DNA of 43,676 nt, from positions 1 to 43,676 of the forward strand of contig JBCCDA010000027.1 in the NCBI GenBank assembly GCA_039033215.1, given 5' to 3'. Both the position numbers and the translations under genes were made by a program. The DNA comes from Thermohalobaculum sp039033215. GTDB taxonomy: Bacteria > Pseudomonadota > Alphaproteobacteria > Rhodobacterales > Rhodobacteraceae. The notes beneath the pieces were generated by a model. That model ran no database searches and was not told the origin of the DNA. It was given only the letters and a program-made list of their open reading frames with translations. This document shows, in pieces, positions 1 to 8,244 of this stretch (the first letter of the stretch is position 1; the number at the start of each line of letters is the position of its first letter).

Positions 1-5
1 CCATC

Positions 6-52
6 GGTCCGAGCGACATTGGCGACGAGGGCAGCGCCCTCGCCTGGGTCCG
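6..52. repeat. Hairpin repeat, copy 1 (left of mfd)
   Basis: About 47 bases closely match 4164-4212 in the same orientation. The core is a perfect 7-bp hairpin: CGAGGGC at 26-32, loop AGC, GCCCTCG at 36-42. The second copy has CGAGAGC and GCTCTCG around the same loop, so a G-C pair in one copy is an A-T pair in the other. That compensating change suggests selection for the folded form. The copy runs up to the window edge, so its full left extent is unknown. Function not known. Confidence 0.65.
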
Positions 53-358
53 CAGGACTAGATCATCCAGAGTTTAATCAAATTTTAGGGAGTCGCCCCT
101 AGAACAACACGCGTTGCGAAAGGCCCCAGCAAGCAGACCTCCTCCCCGCGTGATAGCGACCGTGCGGAGGCTTGGGAATGACGACGTCGTCACCCTCGTA
201 CGGCCCCGCCCAGGGGACCACAGACGCAGGAGACAGCCAGAATCGGCCGTCCAGGACTTCTCAATCGAGATATCGCCAACCGGCACGACGCGGGCCCGAT
301 CGGGCAGCGTGTACCTGGCGTCTTGCCGACTCGGGCCTGCGCCGCTAATTCCCCGCTC
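53..358. other. Intergenic region upstream of mfd
   Basis: Apart from the repeat to its left I see no convincing gene here. Open frames on both strands lack ribosome binding sites and have no recognisable protein character. A short TAGGG/CCCTA inverted repeat lies near 87-101 but has no U-tract. No clear promoter for mfd could be picked out. Confidence 0.4.
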
Positions 359-3300
359 ATGAAAACGCACGCGGCAAACATCGCCCCGGGCGCCGTCACC
401 ATTGGCGGGGCGCCGGAAGGCTGGGACGCCAAGCTCCTTGCCGATCTCGTCGACCGTTCGGGCGGCCCGGTCCTCCACATCGCCCGCGATGACGCTCGTG
501 CCGCTGCCATGGCGGATGCGCTTGCCGTCTTCGCCCCGGGCCTGCCGGTCCTGCACCTGCCGGCCTGGGATTGCCTGCCCTACGACCGGGTCTCACCGAA
601 CCCCGAGATCTCCTCGGCACGGATGGCGACCCTGGCCGGGCTGGCGCACGGTTGGGACCGCCCGTCGGTGGTGCTGACCACGCTCAACGCCGCGAGCCAG
701 AAGGTCCCGGCGCCCGATGTGCTGGCCGAAGCGGCCTTCGTCGCCCGGACCGACAGTGTTGTGGATATCGAGCAGTTGACCAGCTGGCTGGCGGCGAAGG
801 GTTTCAACCGCACCTCGACGGTCATCGAGCATGGTGATTTCGCAATCCGCGGCGGCATCATCGACATCTTCTCGCCGGGCGATTCGATGCCGGTACGGCT
901 GGACTTCTTCGGCGATGTGCTCGAGGGCGCGCGGCGCTTCGATCCCGAAACCCAGCGCACGGTCGAGACCGTCACGCGGGTGGAACTCGCACCCGCCTCG
1001 GAGGTCGTGCTGGACGCGGACGCGATCCAGCGCTTCCGCCGCCGCTACCGCGAAACCTTCGGGGCCGCGCGTCTCGACGATCCGCTCTATGCCGCTGTCT
1101 CCGAAGGCCGGAAGTACCAGGGGATGGAGCACTGGGTGACGCTCTTCCACGAGCGGATGGGGACGGTGTTCGACTATCTGCCCGGCGCGCTGGTCACCAT
1201 GGACGAGCGCACGGAAGACGCCCGCGCCGCCCGCGCGGATCTTGTGCAGGAACACTTCGCCGCCCGCGCCGACAGCGCCGCCGCGACCGAGGCACCTTAC
1301 AAGCCTCTGCCACCCGAGCTTCTCTATCTCGACGAGAGCGGGTGGAAAGCGGCATTGCATGCGCGGCCCGTGCGCACGTTTTCCGGCCAGCGCCTGCCGA
1401 CGGGGCCGGGGGTCATTGACGCCGGCGGCCGCCCGGGTCGGTCCTTCGTCCCCGAACGCCAGCAGGAAGGCGTCAACCTCTTCGAAGCGCTGGCCGATCA
1501 TGTCCGCACGAGACTTCGCGATGGCCCGGTTCTCATTGCCTCCTATTCCGACGGCGCGCGTGAACGGCTCACCGGACTGCTTGCTGACAACGGCATAGAA
1601 GGGGCCCGCCCGGCGCGGGACTGGGACGACATCAAACCCGGGGTGAACCTCGCGGTCTGGGCGCTGGAAGCTGGTTTCCTTGCTCCCGATGTCACCGTGA
1701 TCTCGGAACAGGACGTCCTTGGCGACCGGCTGATCCGCCGTGCCCGCCGTGCCCGCCGGGCCGACAACTTCCTGACGGAGACCCAAAGCCTGACCCCCGG
1801 CGATCTTGTCGTGCACGTCGAGCACGGGGTCGGGCGCTACCTGGGGCTCGAGACGATCACGGCGGCAGGGGCCCCGCACGAATGCCTCAGCCTCGAATAC
1901 CACGGTGCCGCAAAACTCTACCTGCCGGTCGAGAACATCGAACTCCTCAGCCGCTATGGTCAGGAATTCGGCGAACTTGACCGCCTCGGCGGTGGCGCCT
2001 GGCAGGCCAAGAAGGCCAAGCTGAAGAACCGCATCCGCGACATGGCGGACAAGCTGATCCGCATCGCTGCCGAACGCGCGCTGCGCAAGGGCGAGGTGAT
2101 GGAGCCCGAACCCCACGCCTACGACCGCTTTTGCGCGCGGTTCCCCTACCAGGAGACCGACGATCAGCTCCGCTGCATCGAGGATGTGCTGGGCGACATC
2201 GCCTCCGGCACGCCGATGGACCGGCTGATCTGCGGCGACGTCGGCTTCGGCAAGACCGAGGTCGCATTGCGCGCCGCCTTCGTCGCCGCCATGTCGGGCG
2301 TCCAGGTGGCGGTGGTCGCGCCCACGACGCTGCTGGCGCGGCAACACGCAAAAACCTTCCGCGAACGGTTCGCCGGCACCGGCCTCAAGGTCCGCCAGCT
2401 CTCCCGCTTCGTCCCTGCCAAAGAGGCCGCCGAGGTCCGAAAGGGCCTGACGGACGGCGAGGTCTCCATCGTAGTTGGCACGCACGCGGTGCTGTCCAAG
2501 CAGGTGAAGTTCTGCAACCTCGGCCTTCTGATCATCGACGAGGAGCAGCACTTCGGCGTCCAGCACAAGGAACGACTGAAGCAGCTGCGCTCGGAAGTGC
2601 ACGTGCTGACGATGACCGCGACGCCGATCCCCCGGACCCTGCAACTGGCAATGTCCGGGGTGCGCGAGCTCTCGGTGATTGCCACACCGCCGGTCGACCG
2701 GCTTGCCGTGCGCACCTACATCAGTCCGTTCGACACCGTCACCGTCCGCGAGGCGCTGCTGCGCGAGCGCTACCGCGGCGGTCAGGCGTTCTACGTTGTG
2801 CCGCGGATCTCGGACCTGCCGGATGCGGAAGCCTGGCTTTCGAACCATGTGCCCGAGGTCTCGTTCGTCGTGGCCCACGGTCAGATGGCGCCGGGCGAGC
2901 TGGATGACCGCATGAACGCCTTCTACGATGGCAAGTACGATGTGCTGGTCTCCACGACCATCGTCGAGTCCGGCCTCGATATTCCGACCGCAAACACGTT
3001 GATCATCAACCGCTCGGACATGTTCGGGCTCGCGCAGCTCTATCAGCTCAGGGGACGCGTCGGACGCTCGAAACTGCGCGCCTATGCCTATATGACAACA
3101 GAGCCACGTAAGCCTCTGACCCCACAAGCAGAACGGCGCCTGAAAGTCCTGGGCAGCCTGGACACCCTGGGGGCCGGTTTTACCCTGGCCAGCCACGATC
3201 TCGATATCCGGGGTGCGGGCAACCTCCTTGGCGAAGAACAATCGGGCCATGTCCGCGAGGTCGGGTTCGAGCTTTACCAGTCCATGCTGGAGGAGGCGAT

Positions 3301-3814
3301 CGCCAAGATCCGGGCGGGCGAGATCGGCGCCGATGTCGACACTGACGAGGGCTGGGCGCCGACGCTGAACCTGGGCGTGCCGGTGCTGATCCCGGAGGAC
3401 TACGTGCCCGACCTCGACGTGCGCCTTGGCCTCTACCGGCGGCTGTCGTCCCTGCACTCGAAGACCGAACTGGAAGGCTTCGCGGCGGAATTGCATGACC
3501 GCTTCGGCAAGGTCCCCGCGGATGTCGAGACCCTGCTTGCGGTGGTGCGCATCAAGACCTACTGCCGCCGTGCCGGGATCGAGCGGATGGACACCGGGCC
3601 CAAGGGGGCGACCATCCAGTTCCGCGGCGACAAGTTCGCCGACCCCGCGGGGCTGGTCGACTTCATCCAGGCGCAGGATGGCCTCGCCAAGGTGCGCGAC
3701 AACAAGTTGGTGGTGCGCCGCGACTGGACCGAGGACCGCGACCGTATCCGTGGCGCCTTCGCGATCGCCCGCGATCTGGCGCGACTGGTCAAGGATCAGA
3801 AGAAAGCGGCCTGA
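359..3814 (+). CDS. mfd: Transcription-repair coupling factor Mfd
   Basis: Mfd is a DNA translocase that removes RNA polymerase stalled at lesions and recruits UvrA for nucleotide excision repair. The 1151-residue product has the family's normal length and order: an N-terminal UvrB-like region containing the PWDCLPYD-type segment (here AWDCLPYDRVSP), a CarD-like RNA-polymerase-interaction domain around residues 480-560 (GDLVVHVEHGVGRYLGLE), then a RecG-like motor with Walker A GDVGFGKTEVA near residue 627, Walker B DEEQ near 726, TATPIPRTLQ, and the QLRGRVGRS motif VI, followed by the C-terminal UvrA-interaction-type domain. I chose ATG 359 because the product then begins in the usual way before TIGGAPEG; a TTG 36 bases upstream only adds a poorly conserved tail. 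The last 19 bases overlap the 3' end of a small gene on the other strand. Confidence 0.97.
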   Translation: MKTHAANIAPGAVTIGGAPEGWDAKLLADLVDRSGGPVLHIARDDARAAAMADALAVFAPGLPVLHLPAWDCLPYDRVSPNPEISSARMATLAGLAHGWDRPSVVLTTLNAASQKVPAPDVLAEAAFVARTDSVVDIEQLTSWLAAKGFNRTSTVIEHGDFAIRGGIIDIFSPGDSMPVRLDFFGDVLEGARRFDPETQRTVETVTRVELAPASEVVLDADAIQRFRRRYRETFGAARLDDPLYAAVSEGRKYQGMEHWVTLFHERMGTVFDYLPGALVTMDERTEDARAARADLVQEHFAARADSAAATEAPYKPLPPELLYLDESGWKAALHARPVRTFSGQRLPTGPGVIDAGGRPGRSFVPERQQEGVNLFEALADHVRTRLRDGPVLIASYSDGARERLTGLLADNGIEGARPARDWDDIKPGVNLAVWALEAGFLAPDVTVISEQDVLGDRLIRRARRARRADNFLTETQSLTPGDLVVHVEHGVGRYLGLETITAAGAPHECLSLEYHGAAKLYLPVENIELLSRYGQEFGELDRLGGGAWQAKKAKLKNRIRDMADKLIRIAAERALRKGEVMEPEPHAYDRFCARFPYQETDDQLRCIEDVLGDIASGTPMDRLICGDVGFGKTEVALRAAFVAAMSGVQVAVVAPTTLLARQHAKTFRERFAGTGLKVRQLSRFVPAKEAAEVRKGLTDGEVSIVVGTHAVLSKQVKFCNLGLLIIDEEQHFGVQHKERLKQLRSEVHVLTMTATPIPRTLQLAMSGVRELSVIATPPVDRLAVRTYISPFDTVTVREALLRERYRGGQAFYVVPRISDLPDAEAWLSNHVPEVSFVVAHGQMAPGELDDRMNAFYDGKYDVLVSTTIVESGLDIPTANTLIINRSDMFGLAQLYQLRGRVGRSKLRAYAYMTTEPRKPLTPQAERRLKVLGSLDTLGAGFTLASHDLDIRGAGNLLGEEQSGHVREVGFELYQSMLEEAIAKIRAGEIGADVDTDEGWAPTLNLGVPVLIPEDYVPDLDVRLGLYRRLSSLHSKTELEGFAAELHDRFGKVPADVETLLAVVRIKTYCRRAGIERMDTGPKGATIQFRGDKFADPAGLVDFIQAQDGLAKVRDNKLVVRRDWTEDRDRIRGAFAIARDLARLVKDQKKAA

Positions 3815-4023
3815 CCAGGAGCGGCCGCCTGCCGTTCCCAGATGCGTTGAACGTGTCCGGGCAGGACTGGCCCATCCTTGGCCATCGGGATTTCTCTGCC
3901 GTCGGGATCGACCCGCGGCAGATCATCGTTCAGCGCCTTCGCTTCGGCGATGTGAAGGCCAGTCGAACTGGCATCAGCGCTCTTGCTGCCGGCAGAGAGT
4001 TCCATGCGTACAATGTTGTCCAT
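3796..4023 (-). CDS. Small hypothetical protein (75 aa)
   Basis: A 75-residue soluble protein of unknown function, not recognised. Support for its being real is a near-ideal ribosome binding site: GGAGGAGAC sits directly upstream of ATG 4023. The product is protein-like, with charged segments such as LPRVDPDGREIPMAKDGP and a C-terminal HVQRIWERQ. It reads convergently into mfd and overlaps its last 19 bases. The upstream region carries the AT-rich conserved element at 4116-4144 and repeat copy 2. It has no signal peptide, membrane segment or cysteine pair. Confidence 0.6.
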   Translation of the reverse strand: MDNIVRMELSAGSKSADASSTGLHIAEAKALNDDLPRVDPDGREIPMAKDGPVLPGHVQRIWERQAAAPGQAAFF

Positions 4024-4115
4024 GTCTCCTCCACGCGTTCATGCGTATGCGCCAACCATGTGCCCGCACGCATTGAAGTCCGACAAGCAAGCCCTCTCGC
4101 TCCCAGTCGCATGTC

Positions 4116-4144
4116 TCCTTCATCTGGCCAAAAATACCTCGAGG
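4116..4144 (-). other. AT-rich intergenic element
   Basis: On the minus strand this reads CCTCGAGGTATTTTTGG followed by CCAGATGAAGGAG. It is an AT-rich island in a GC-rich intergenic region, upstream of the 75-residue gene and next to repeat copy 2. My recollection, not checked, is that very similar strings recur between genes in Rhodobacteraceae. It may be part of one composite element together with 4164-4212. No function can be assigned from sequence. Confidence 0.35.
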
Positions 4145-4163
4145 TCGTCAGTGTTGCGCCAAT

Positions 4164-4212
4164 GGTCCGAGCGACATTGACGACGAGAGCAGCGCTCTCG
4201 CCGGGGCCCGAA
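4164..4212. repeat. Hairpin repeat, copy 2 (right of mfd)
   Basis: Second copy of the repeat at 6-52, same orientation. Both share GGTCCGAGCGACATTG and a hairpin with loop AGC. Here the arms are CGAGAGC (4184-4190) and GCTCTCG (4194-4200), a compensated change relative to copy 1. It lies just beyond the 3' end of the proline-racemase-family gene on the minus strand, but has no U-run that would make it a standard terminator. Confidence 0.65.
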
Positions 4213-4234
4213 GGGCACCTATCCTTGCGAGACT

Positions 4235-5266
4235 TCAACCGAGTTTCGGCCACGTGTCGGACAGCCGATAGCCCTCGGGCCAGGGGTCCTCGGGATCCAG
4301 CATCTCGGTCCGGGTGCCGGTGATCCAGGCGCGACCGCTGACGGATGGGCGGATGGCCGGGCGCCCGGCGACTTGGGTCTCATCCACGATCGTGCAGGTA
4401 AACTCGGAGCCGAGGATCGAGATACCGCGAAGCACGTCGCTCCGGGTCATCTGGCCTTTCGCGTGCAGCACCGCCATCCGTGCCGAACAGCCCGTCCCGG
4501 TCGGCGAGCGGTCGATCTTGCCGGGTCGGATGGCGACCGCGTTCCGCCCTGTCAGCATCTTGCGGTCACGTTCGATCGGCATCGCGAACTGGCAGAACGA
4601 GATGTGGTTCCAGTCTGGGAGTTCCGGGTGGCTGAAACCGAGCTGCTCGTTCGCCGCCTTGGTGATCTTCATGCCCACCTCGGCCAGATCCCGCGCCTCG
4701 TCCGGGGTCACGGAGAACCCCAGCGCGGGCGCATCCACGATCACGAAGCTGTCGCCGCCATAGGCCGTATCGACGGTGAGGGTCCCGTGGCCCGGCACCT
4801 CCAACGCCGCGCCCAGCTTGTCGGCAAAACTGGGGTGGTTGCGGATGGCGACGCTTTCGACCCGGCCGTCGCGGCACATGGCCTGGGCCCGGATCAGCCC
4901 GCCGGGAGCCTCCAGCAGCAGGATCGTCTCGGGCTCCTTCATCTCCAGGATCCCGGTCTCCAGCAGCACGGTCGCCACGCACATCGCGTTCGAGCCCGAC
5001 ATCGGCGGGGTGTCAGCGGGTTCCATGATGATCCAGGCAGCATCGGCGCGCGGGTCCTTGGGCGGCACCAGCAGGTTGACGTGGCGAAAGACACCGCCCC
5101 GTGGCTCGTTCAGCACGAAGCGCCGCAGGCGGTCGTCGCGGGCGATCCAGCGCGATTGCTCCCACAGCGTGTCGCCCGGCGGGGGCGCGACACCGCCCAC
5201 GATGACGTCGCCGACCTCGCCCTCGGCATGGCAGCCCACGATCTGGATGTGACGGGTGGATCGCAT
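4235..5266 (-). CDS. Proline racemase family enzyme, probable trans-3-hydroxy-L-proline dehydratase type
   Basis: Member of the proline racemase family (PF05544), whose members racemise proline, epimerise 4-hydroxyproline, or dehydrate trans-3-hydroxy-L-proline. The 343-residue length fits. The first catalytic region reads SGSNAMCVATVLLETG and keeps a cysteine. The second reads DRSPTGTGCSARM, where the catalytic cysteine of racemases and epimerases (DRSPCGTG) is threonine. A Cys/Thr pair is known in dehydratase members, which is why I favour dehydration over racemisation. Start ATG 5266 is preceded by GGGAGCTCCAGA. It is divergent from the glutathionyl-hydroquinone reductase gene. No transporter or pyrroline-carboxylate reductase for hydroxyproline catabolism is nearby, so the substrate is unproven. 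Confidence 0.82.
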   Translation of the reverse strand: MRSTRHIQIVGCHAEGEVGDVIVGGVAPPPGDTLWEQSRWIARDDRLRRFVLNEPRGGVFRHVNLLVPPKDPRADAAWIIMEPADTPPMSGSNAMCVATVLLETGILEMKEPETILLLEAPGGLIRAQAMCRDGRVESVAIRNHPSFADKLGAALEVPGHGTLTVDTAYGGDSFVIVDAPALGFSVTPDEARDLAEVGMKITKAANEQLGFSHPELPDWNHISFCQFAMPIERDRKMLTGRNAVAIRPGKIDRSPTGTGCSARMAVLHAKGQMTRSDVLRGISILGSEFTCTIVDETQVAGRPAIRPSVSGRAWITGTRTEMLDPEDPWPEGYRLSDTWPKLG

Positions 5267-5373
5267 TCTGGAGCTCCCGATTGCGGCTGGCGCAAGGGTG
5301 ATTGGCGGAACGCGCTCTGGCGGGACCGCGCTGGGTGGCTACTTTAGCCGCGCAAGACAGGAAAGGAACCGGC

Positions 5374-6357
5374 ATGGGTTTGCTCGTCGACGGCCAGTGG
5401 CAGGACCAGTGGTACGATACCAAATCGTCCGGCGGCTCGTTCGAGCGTCAGGCGTCGCAGTTTCGCAACTGGGTCACGGCGGACGGGGCTGCGGGACCAT
5501 CGGGGGAGGGTGGCTTCAAGGCCGAGTCCGGCCGCTACCACCTCTACGTCTCGCTCGCCTGTCCCTGGGCGCACCGCGCGCTGATCTTCCGCGCGCTGAA
5601 GGGGCTGGAGCGCCACATCGACGTCTCGGTCGTCCACCCGCTGATGAAGGAGGACGGCTGGACCTTCGGGGACGACTATCCTGGTGCGACGGGGGATCGA
5701 CTGTCGGGGCATGCGTTCATGCGGGATGTCTATACCGCCGCCGAGCCCGGCGTGACCACGCGAGTCACGGTGCCGGTGCTGTGGGACAAGACGCGCGGGG
5801 CCATCGTCTCGAACGAATCGTCCGAGATCATCCGGATGTTCAACACGGCCTTCGACGGGATCACCGGCAACGGGGACGACTACTACCCCGAGGCCCTGCG
5901 CGCCGAGATAGATGCCGTCAACGACCGTGTCTACGAGACCGTCAACAACGGGGTCTACCGGGCCGGGTTCGCGACTTCCCAGGAGGCCTATGACACCGCG
6001 GTCACGGGGCTCTTCGCCACGTTGGACTGGCTGGAGGAGCGGCTAAGCCGCCAACGCTGGCTGGCGGGGGACCAGATCACCGAGGCCGACTGGCGCCTTT
6101 TCACCACGCTGGTGCGGTTCGACGCCGTCTATCACGGGCACTTCAAATGCAACCGGCGTCGGATCGTCGATTATCCGGCACTTTGGGGCTACACGCGCGA
6201 ACTCTACCAGCAACCCGGAGTCGCGGAGACGGTGAACATGGACCATATCCGCTACCACTACCACGCCAGCCACGAGACGATTAACCCGCACCGGATCGTG
6301 CCCATCGGGCCGGATCTGGAACTTGGCGCCCCCCACGGGCGGGAGGCGCTGAGCTGA
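5374..6357 (+). CDS. Glutathionyl-hydroquinone reductase (Xi-class glutathione transferase)
   Basis: Xi-class glutathione transferases (YqjG/EcmB/PcpF-like) use glutathione to reduce glutathionyl-hydroquinones in the cytoplasm. The 327-residue protein has the class signature SLACPWAHRALI with the catalytic cysteine at about residue 63, the segment VPVLWDKTRGAIVSNESSEIIRMF for glutathione binding, and the all-alpha C-terminal domain with ITEADWRLFTTLVRFD and YPALWGYTRELYQ. I start at ATG 5374 (MGLLVDGQW), with GGAAAGGAA-type binding sequence upstream; the frame is open further up but that part is not family-like. It ends seven bases before the convergent membrane-protein gene, with no clear terminator between them. 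Confidence 0.92.
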   Translation: MGLLVDGQWQDQWYDTKSSGGSFERQASQFRNWVTADGAAGPSGEGGFKAESGRYHLYVSLACPWAHRALIFRALKGLERHIDVSVVHPLMKEDGWTFGDDYPGATGDRLSGHAFMRDVYTAAEPGVTTRVTVPVLWDKTRGAIVSNESSEIIRMFNTAFDGITGNGDDYYPEALRAEIDAVNDRVYETVNNGVYRAGFATSQEAYDTAVTGLFATLDWLEERLSRQRWLAGDQITEADWRLFTTLVRFDAVYHGHFKCNRRRIVDYPALWGYTRELYQQPGVAETVNMDHIRYHYHASHETINPHRIVPIGPDLELGAPHGREALS

Positions 6358-6363
6358 TGCCCT

Positions 6364-6861
6364 TCAGCCCTTGAAAGCCAACATCGCCGCGACGACGGCC
6401 AGCAGAAGAAAGACGTTGATGGAGGCCAGGGCGCGATGCGAGCCGCGCAGACGTTCCCGAGCGTTCTCTCGCGCCTCATCGGTGGCATCGCGGTGGGAAA
6501 TCACGGCATAGGTCTGCTGGCGGATAGAGAGGCGGGCGGGCTCGGTCTGGATGAGCACGATCCCGCCGACCACCGCCGCCAGGGCGATCGCAGGGCTGAT
6601 ACCCTTGGCGATCATGAAGAGCCCGGTCACCGTGAGCGCAGCACCGCCCAGCATCGTCAGACCGAACCGCGCGCCCGGATGGGCCTTCGAATTCTGCGCT
6701 TGCGACATGTCGGTATCGCTGATCGTCGCGGTCCCGCGCGCATAGGGGCAGGCGAGGAGTTGGATGACGGCATGCGTGGAAAAGAGAGCCAGGACGCCCA
6801 CAACGGCCCAGGCCCAGGGGTTGTAGGCAAGCACCTGCAGTTCGCTCAGCAACATGTTCAT
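6364..6861 (-). CDS. Hypothetical inner-membrane protein
   Basis: A 165-residue protein that I do not recognise. It has about four hydrophobic segments: residues 13-33 (AWAVVGVLALFSTHAVIQLL), roughly 66-86 and 88-105, and a C-terminal one at about 146-163. A charged loop, DATDEARENARERLRGSHR, separates the last two. Its ATG overlaps the stop codon of the upstream FrnE-like gene by four bases (ATGA at 6858-6861), so it is almost certainly translated with it. It is the last gene of the minus-strand series running from bdhA. Confidence 0.75.
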   Translation of the reverse strand: MNMLLSELQVLAYNPWAWAVVGVLALFSTHAVIQLLACPYARGTATISDTDMSQAQNSKAHPGARFGLTMLGGAALTVTGLFMIAKGISPAIALAAVVGGIVLIQTEPARLSIRQQTYAVISHRDATDEARENARERLRGSHRALASINVFLLLAVVAAMLAFKG

Positions 6862-7514
6862 TCGGCTGGCTCCTGTTCGGCGGCCTGCTCGGCGACGAGT
6901 TCGCGGATGACCTTGGCCCAGAGCTCGGGCGGCTGGGCGCCCTGGACGACATACTTGCCACCAACGATGAACGTGGGCACGCCGGTCACGCCCATCTCGC
7001 GTGCGGCCTTGTCTTCCTGCGCCAGCTCGTCAACGTCAGCATCGCTCGAGAGGAGACGCTCCACGACCTCGCGCTCCATCCCCACCAACTCGGCGGCGGC
7101 GAGAAGCTCATCCTGATCGGAGATGTCGGCGCCTTCCTCGAAGTAGCGGCGGAAGAGATGCTCGACCAGTTCGGTCTGCTTGCCGGTGGTCTTTGCCCAG
7201 CGGATCAGCCGGTGTGCATCCATAGTGTTTGGCGTGCGGGGGATGAGGTCGAACTTCAGATCCAGCCCTGCGTCGCTGGCTGCAGTCCCGACACGGTCGT
7301 AGATCGCCTTTGCCCGCTCCGGCCCACCGAACTTGGTCTGCAGGTAGGTCTGGCGGTCCATCCCCTCCGGCGCCATGTCCGGGTTGAGCTGGAAGATGCG
7401 CCATTCGATTTCGAAGGGGTTGATGCCCGTCTCGGCGATTGCCGCGTCGAGATTGGCTTTTCCGATGTAGCACCAGGGGCAGATCGGATCCGATATGATG
7501 TCAAGCTTTGTCAT
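6858..7514 (-). CDS. DsbA-family oxidoreductase (FrnE-like)
   Basis: Thioredoxin-fold protein of the DsbA/FrnE/2-hydroxychromene-2-carboxylate isomerase superfamily (PF01323). The redox motif CPWC is at residues 12-15 (SDPICPWCYIGK), followed by the helical insertion, and the cis-proline region TGVTGVPTFIVGGKYVVQGAQ near residues 175-195. At 218 residues it has normal family length. It lacks a signal peptide, so it is probably cytoplasmic, as FrnE proteins are; these are linked to oxidative-stress tolerance in other bacteria. It lies 73 bases downstream of the aquaporin and overlaps the next gene by four bases. Confidence 0.9.
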   Translation of the reverse strand: MTKLDIISDPICPWCYIGKANLDAAIAETGINPFEIEWRIFQLNPDMAPEGMDRQTYLQTKFGGPERAKAIYDRVGTAASDAGLDLKFDLIPRTPNTMDAHRLIRWAKTTGKQTELVEHLFRRYFEEGADISDQDELLAAAELVGMEREVVERLLSSDADVDELAQEDKAAREMGVTGVPTFIVGGKYVVQGAQPPELWAKVIRELVAEQAAEQEPAE

Positions 7515-7587
7515 GGTGCCAAGATAGTCGGGCTCTGGCCGTTCGGAAAGCCCGCGCCGAAAATCGTGAGCCTGGGGGTTCCGCGCC

Positions 7588-8244
7588 TCAGTCTTCCTTG
7601 GGCCATAGCACGCTTGCCAGCGCCCAGCCGCTCAGGGCGCCGACAATCTGCGCGGCGATGTAGGCGGGTGCATGGGCGGGGTAGATGCCCGAGAAGCTGT
7701 CCGACAAGGTTCGGGCAATGGTGACGGCGGGGTTTGCGAAACTGGTCGATGCTGTGAACCAGTAGGCGGACATGATGTAGAGCCCGACCAGCGCCGGAAT
7801 CAGGGCAGGGTTCGTGCGCAGCCCCCCAAGGATCACGAGGATCAGGCCGGCGGTCGCAAGGATCTCGGCAAACCAGAGGTTGGTGCCTGTCCGTTCGGTC
7901 AGCGAGAACTGGGCGACATCCACGCCGAACATCATGTGAGCCAGCCAGACCCCGGATATCCCGCCGATGATCTGGACGGCGACAAAGGATACCGCCTCGC
8001 CCGGTGGCAGATCACGGCGCAGGGTGAAGACCATTGTCACTGCCGGATTGAAGTGCGCGCCAGAGATCGGACCCATCAGCGCGATCAGCACGAACAGCAT
8101 GGCGCCGGTGACGATCGACTGCGGCGTCAGGGTATCGCCCGGCTGCTGGTTGGCCAGGTTGTCGCCCATGATGCCCGACCCGATGATGGTCATCAGCAGA
8201 AGTGCTGTGCCGACACCCTCGGCCAGAAGTTTGCGGGTCAGCAT
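7588..8244 (-). CDS. aqpS: Aquaporin, AqpS-like
   Basis: Major intrinsic protein family channel, 218 residues with about six membrane segments and two NPA boxes: SGAHFNPAVTM in the first half and TSFANPAVTIART in the second. After the second NPA most water channels have arginine, which forms the selectivity filter; here it is valine. Loss of that arginine should widen the pore. Immediately upstream is arsC, whose stop TGA shares a base with this ATG (TGATG at 8242-8246). In rhizobial ars operons an aquaporin lets arsenite leave the cell after ArsC reduces arsenate, and that is the likely role here. No arsR or arsH is visible. A longer frame upstream reads inside arsC and is not real. Confidence 0.85.
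   Translation of the reverse strand: MLTRKLLAEGVGTALLLMTIIGSGIMGDNLANQQPGDTLTPQSIVTGAMLFVLIALMGPISGAHFNPAVTMVFTLRRDLPPGEAVSFVAVQIIGGISGVWLAHMMFGVDVAQFSLTERTGTNLWFAEILATAGLILVILGGLRTNPALIPALVGLYIMSAYWFTASTSFANPAVTIARTLSDSFSGIYPAHAPAYIAAQIVGALSGWALASVLWPKED

Noticed and set aside
323..358. TTG 323 as the mfd start
   Set aside because: Adds 12 residues not typical of Mfd. ATG 359 gives the usual beginning.
74..556. Minus-strand open frame of 160 codons at the left end
   Set aside because: It runs into the mfd 5' end, lacks a ribosome binding site and shows no protein-like pattern.
593..3496. A 967-codon open frame on the minus strand across mfd
   Set aside because: Mfd on the plus strand is certain. 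The antisense frame is a by-product of GC-rich codon use and has no family-like motifs.
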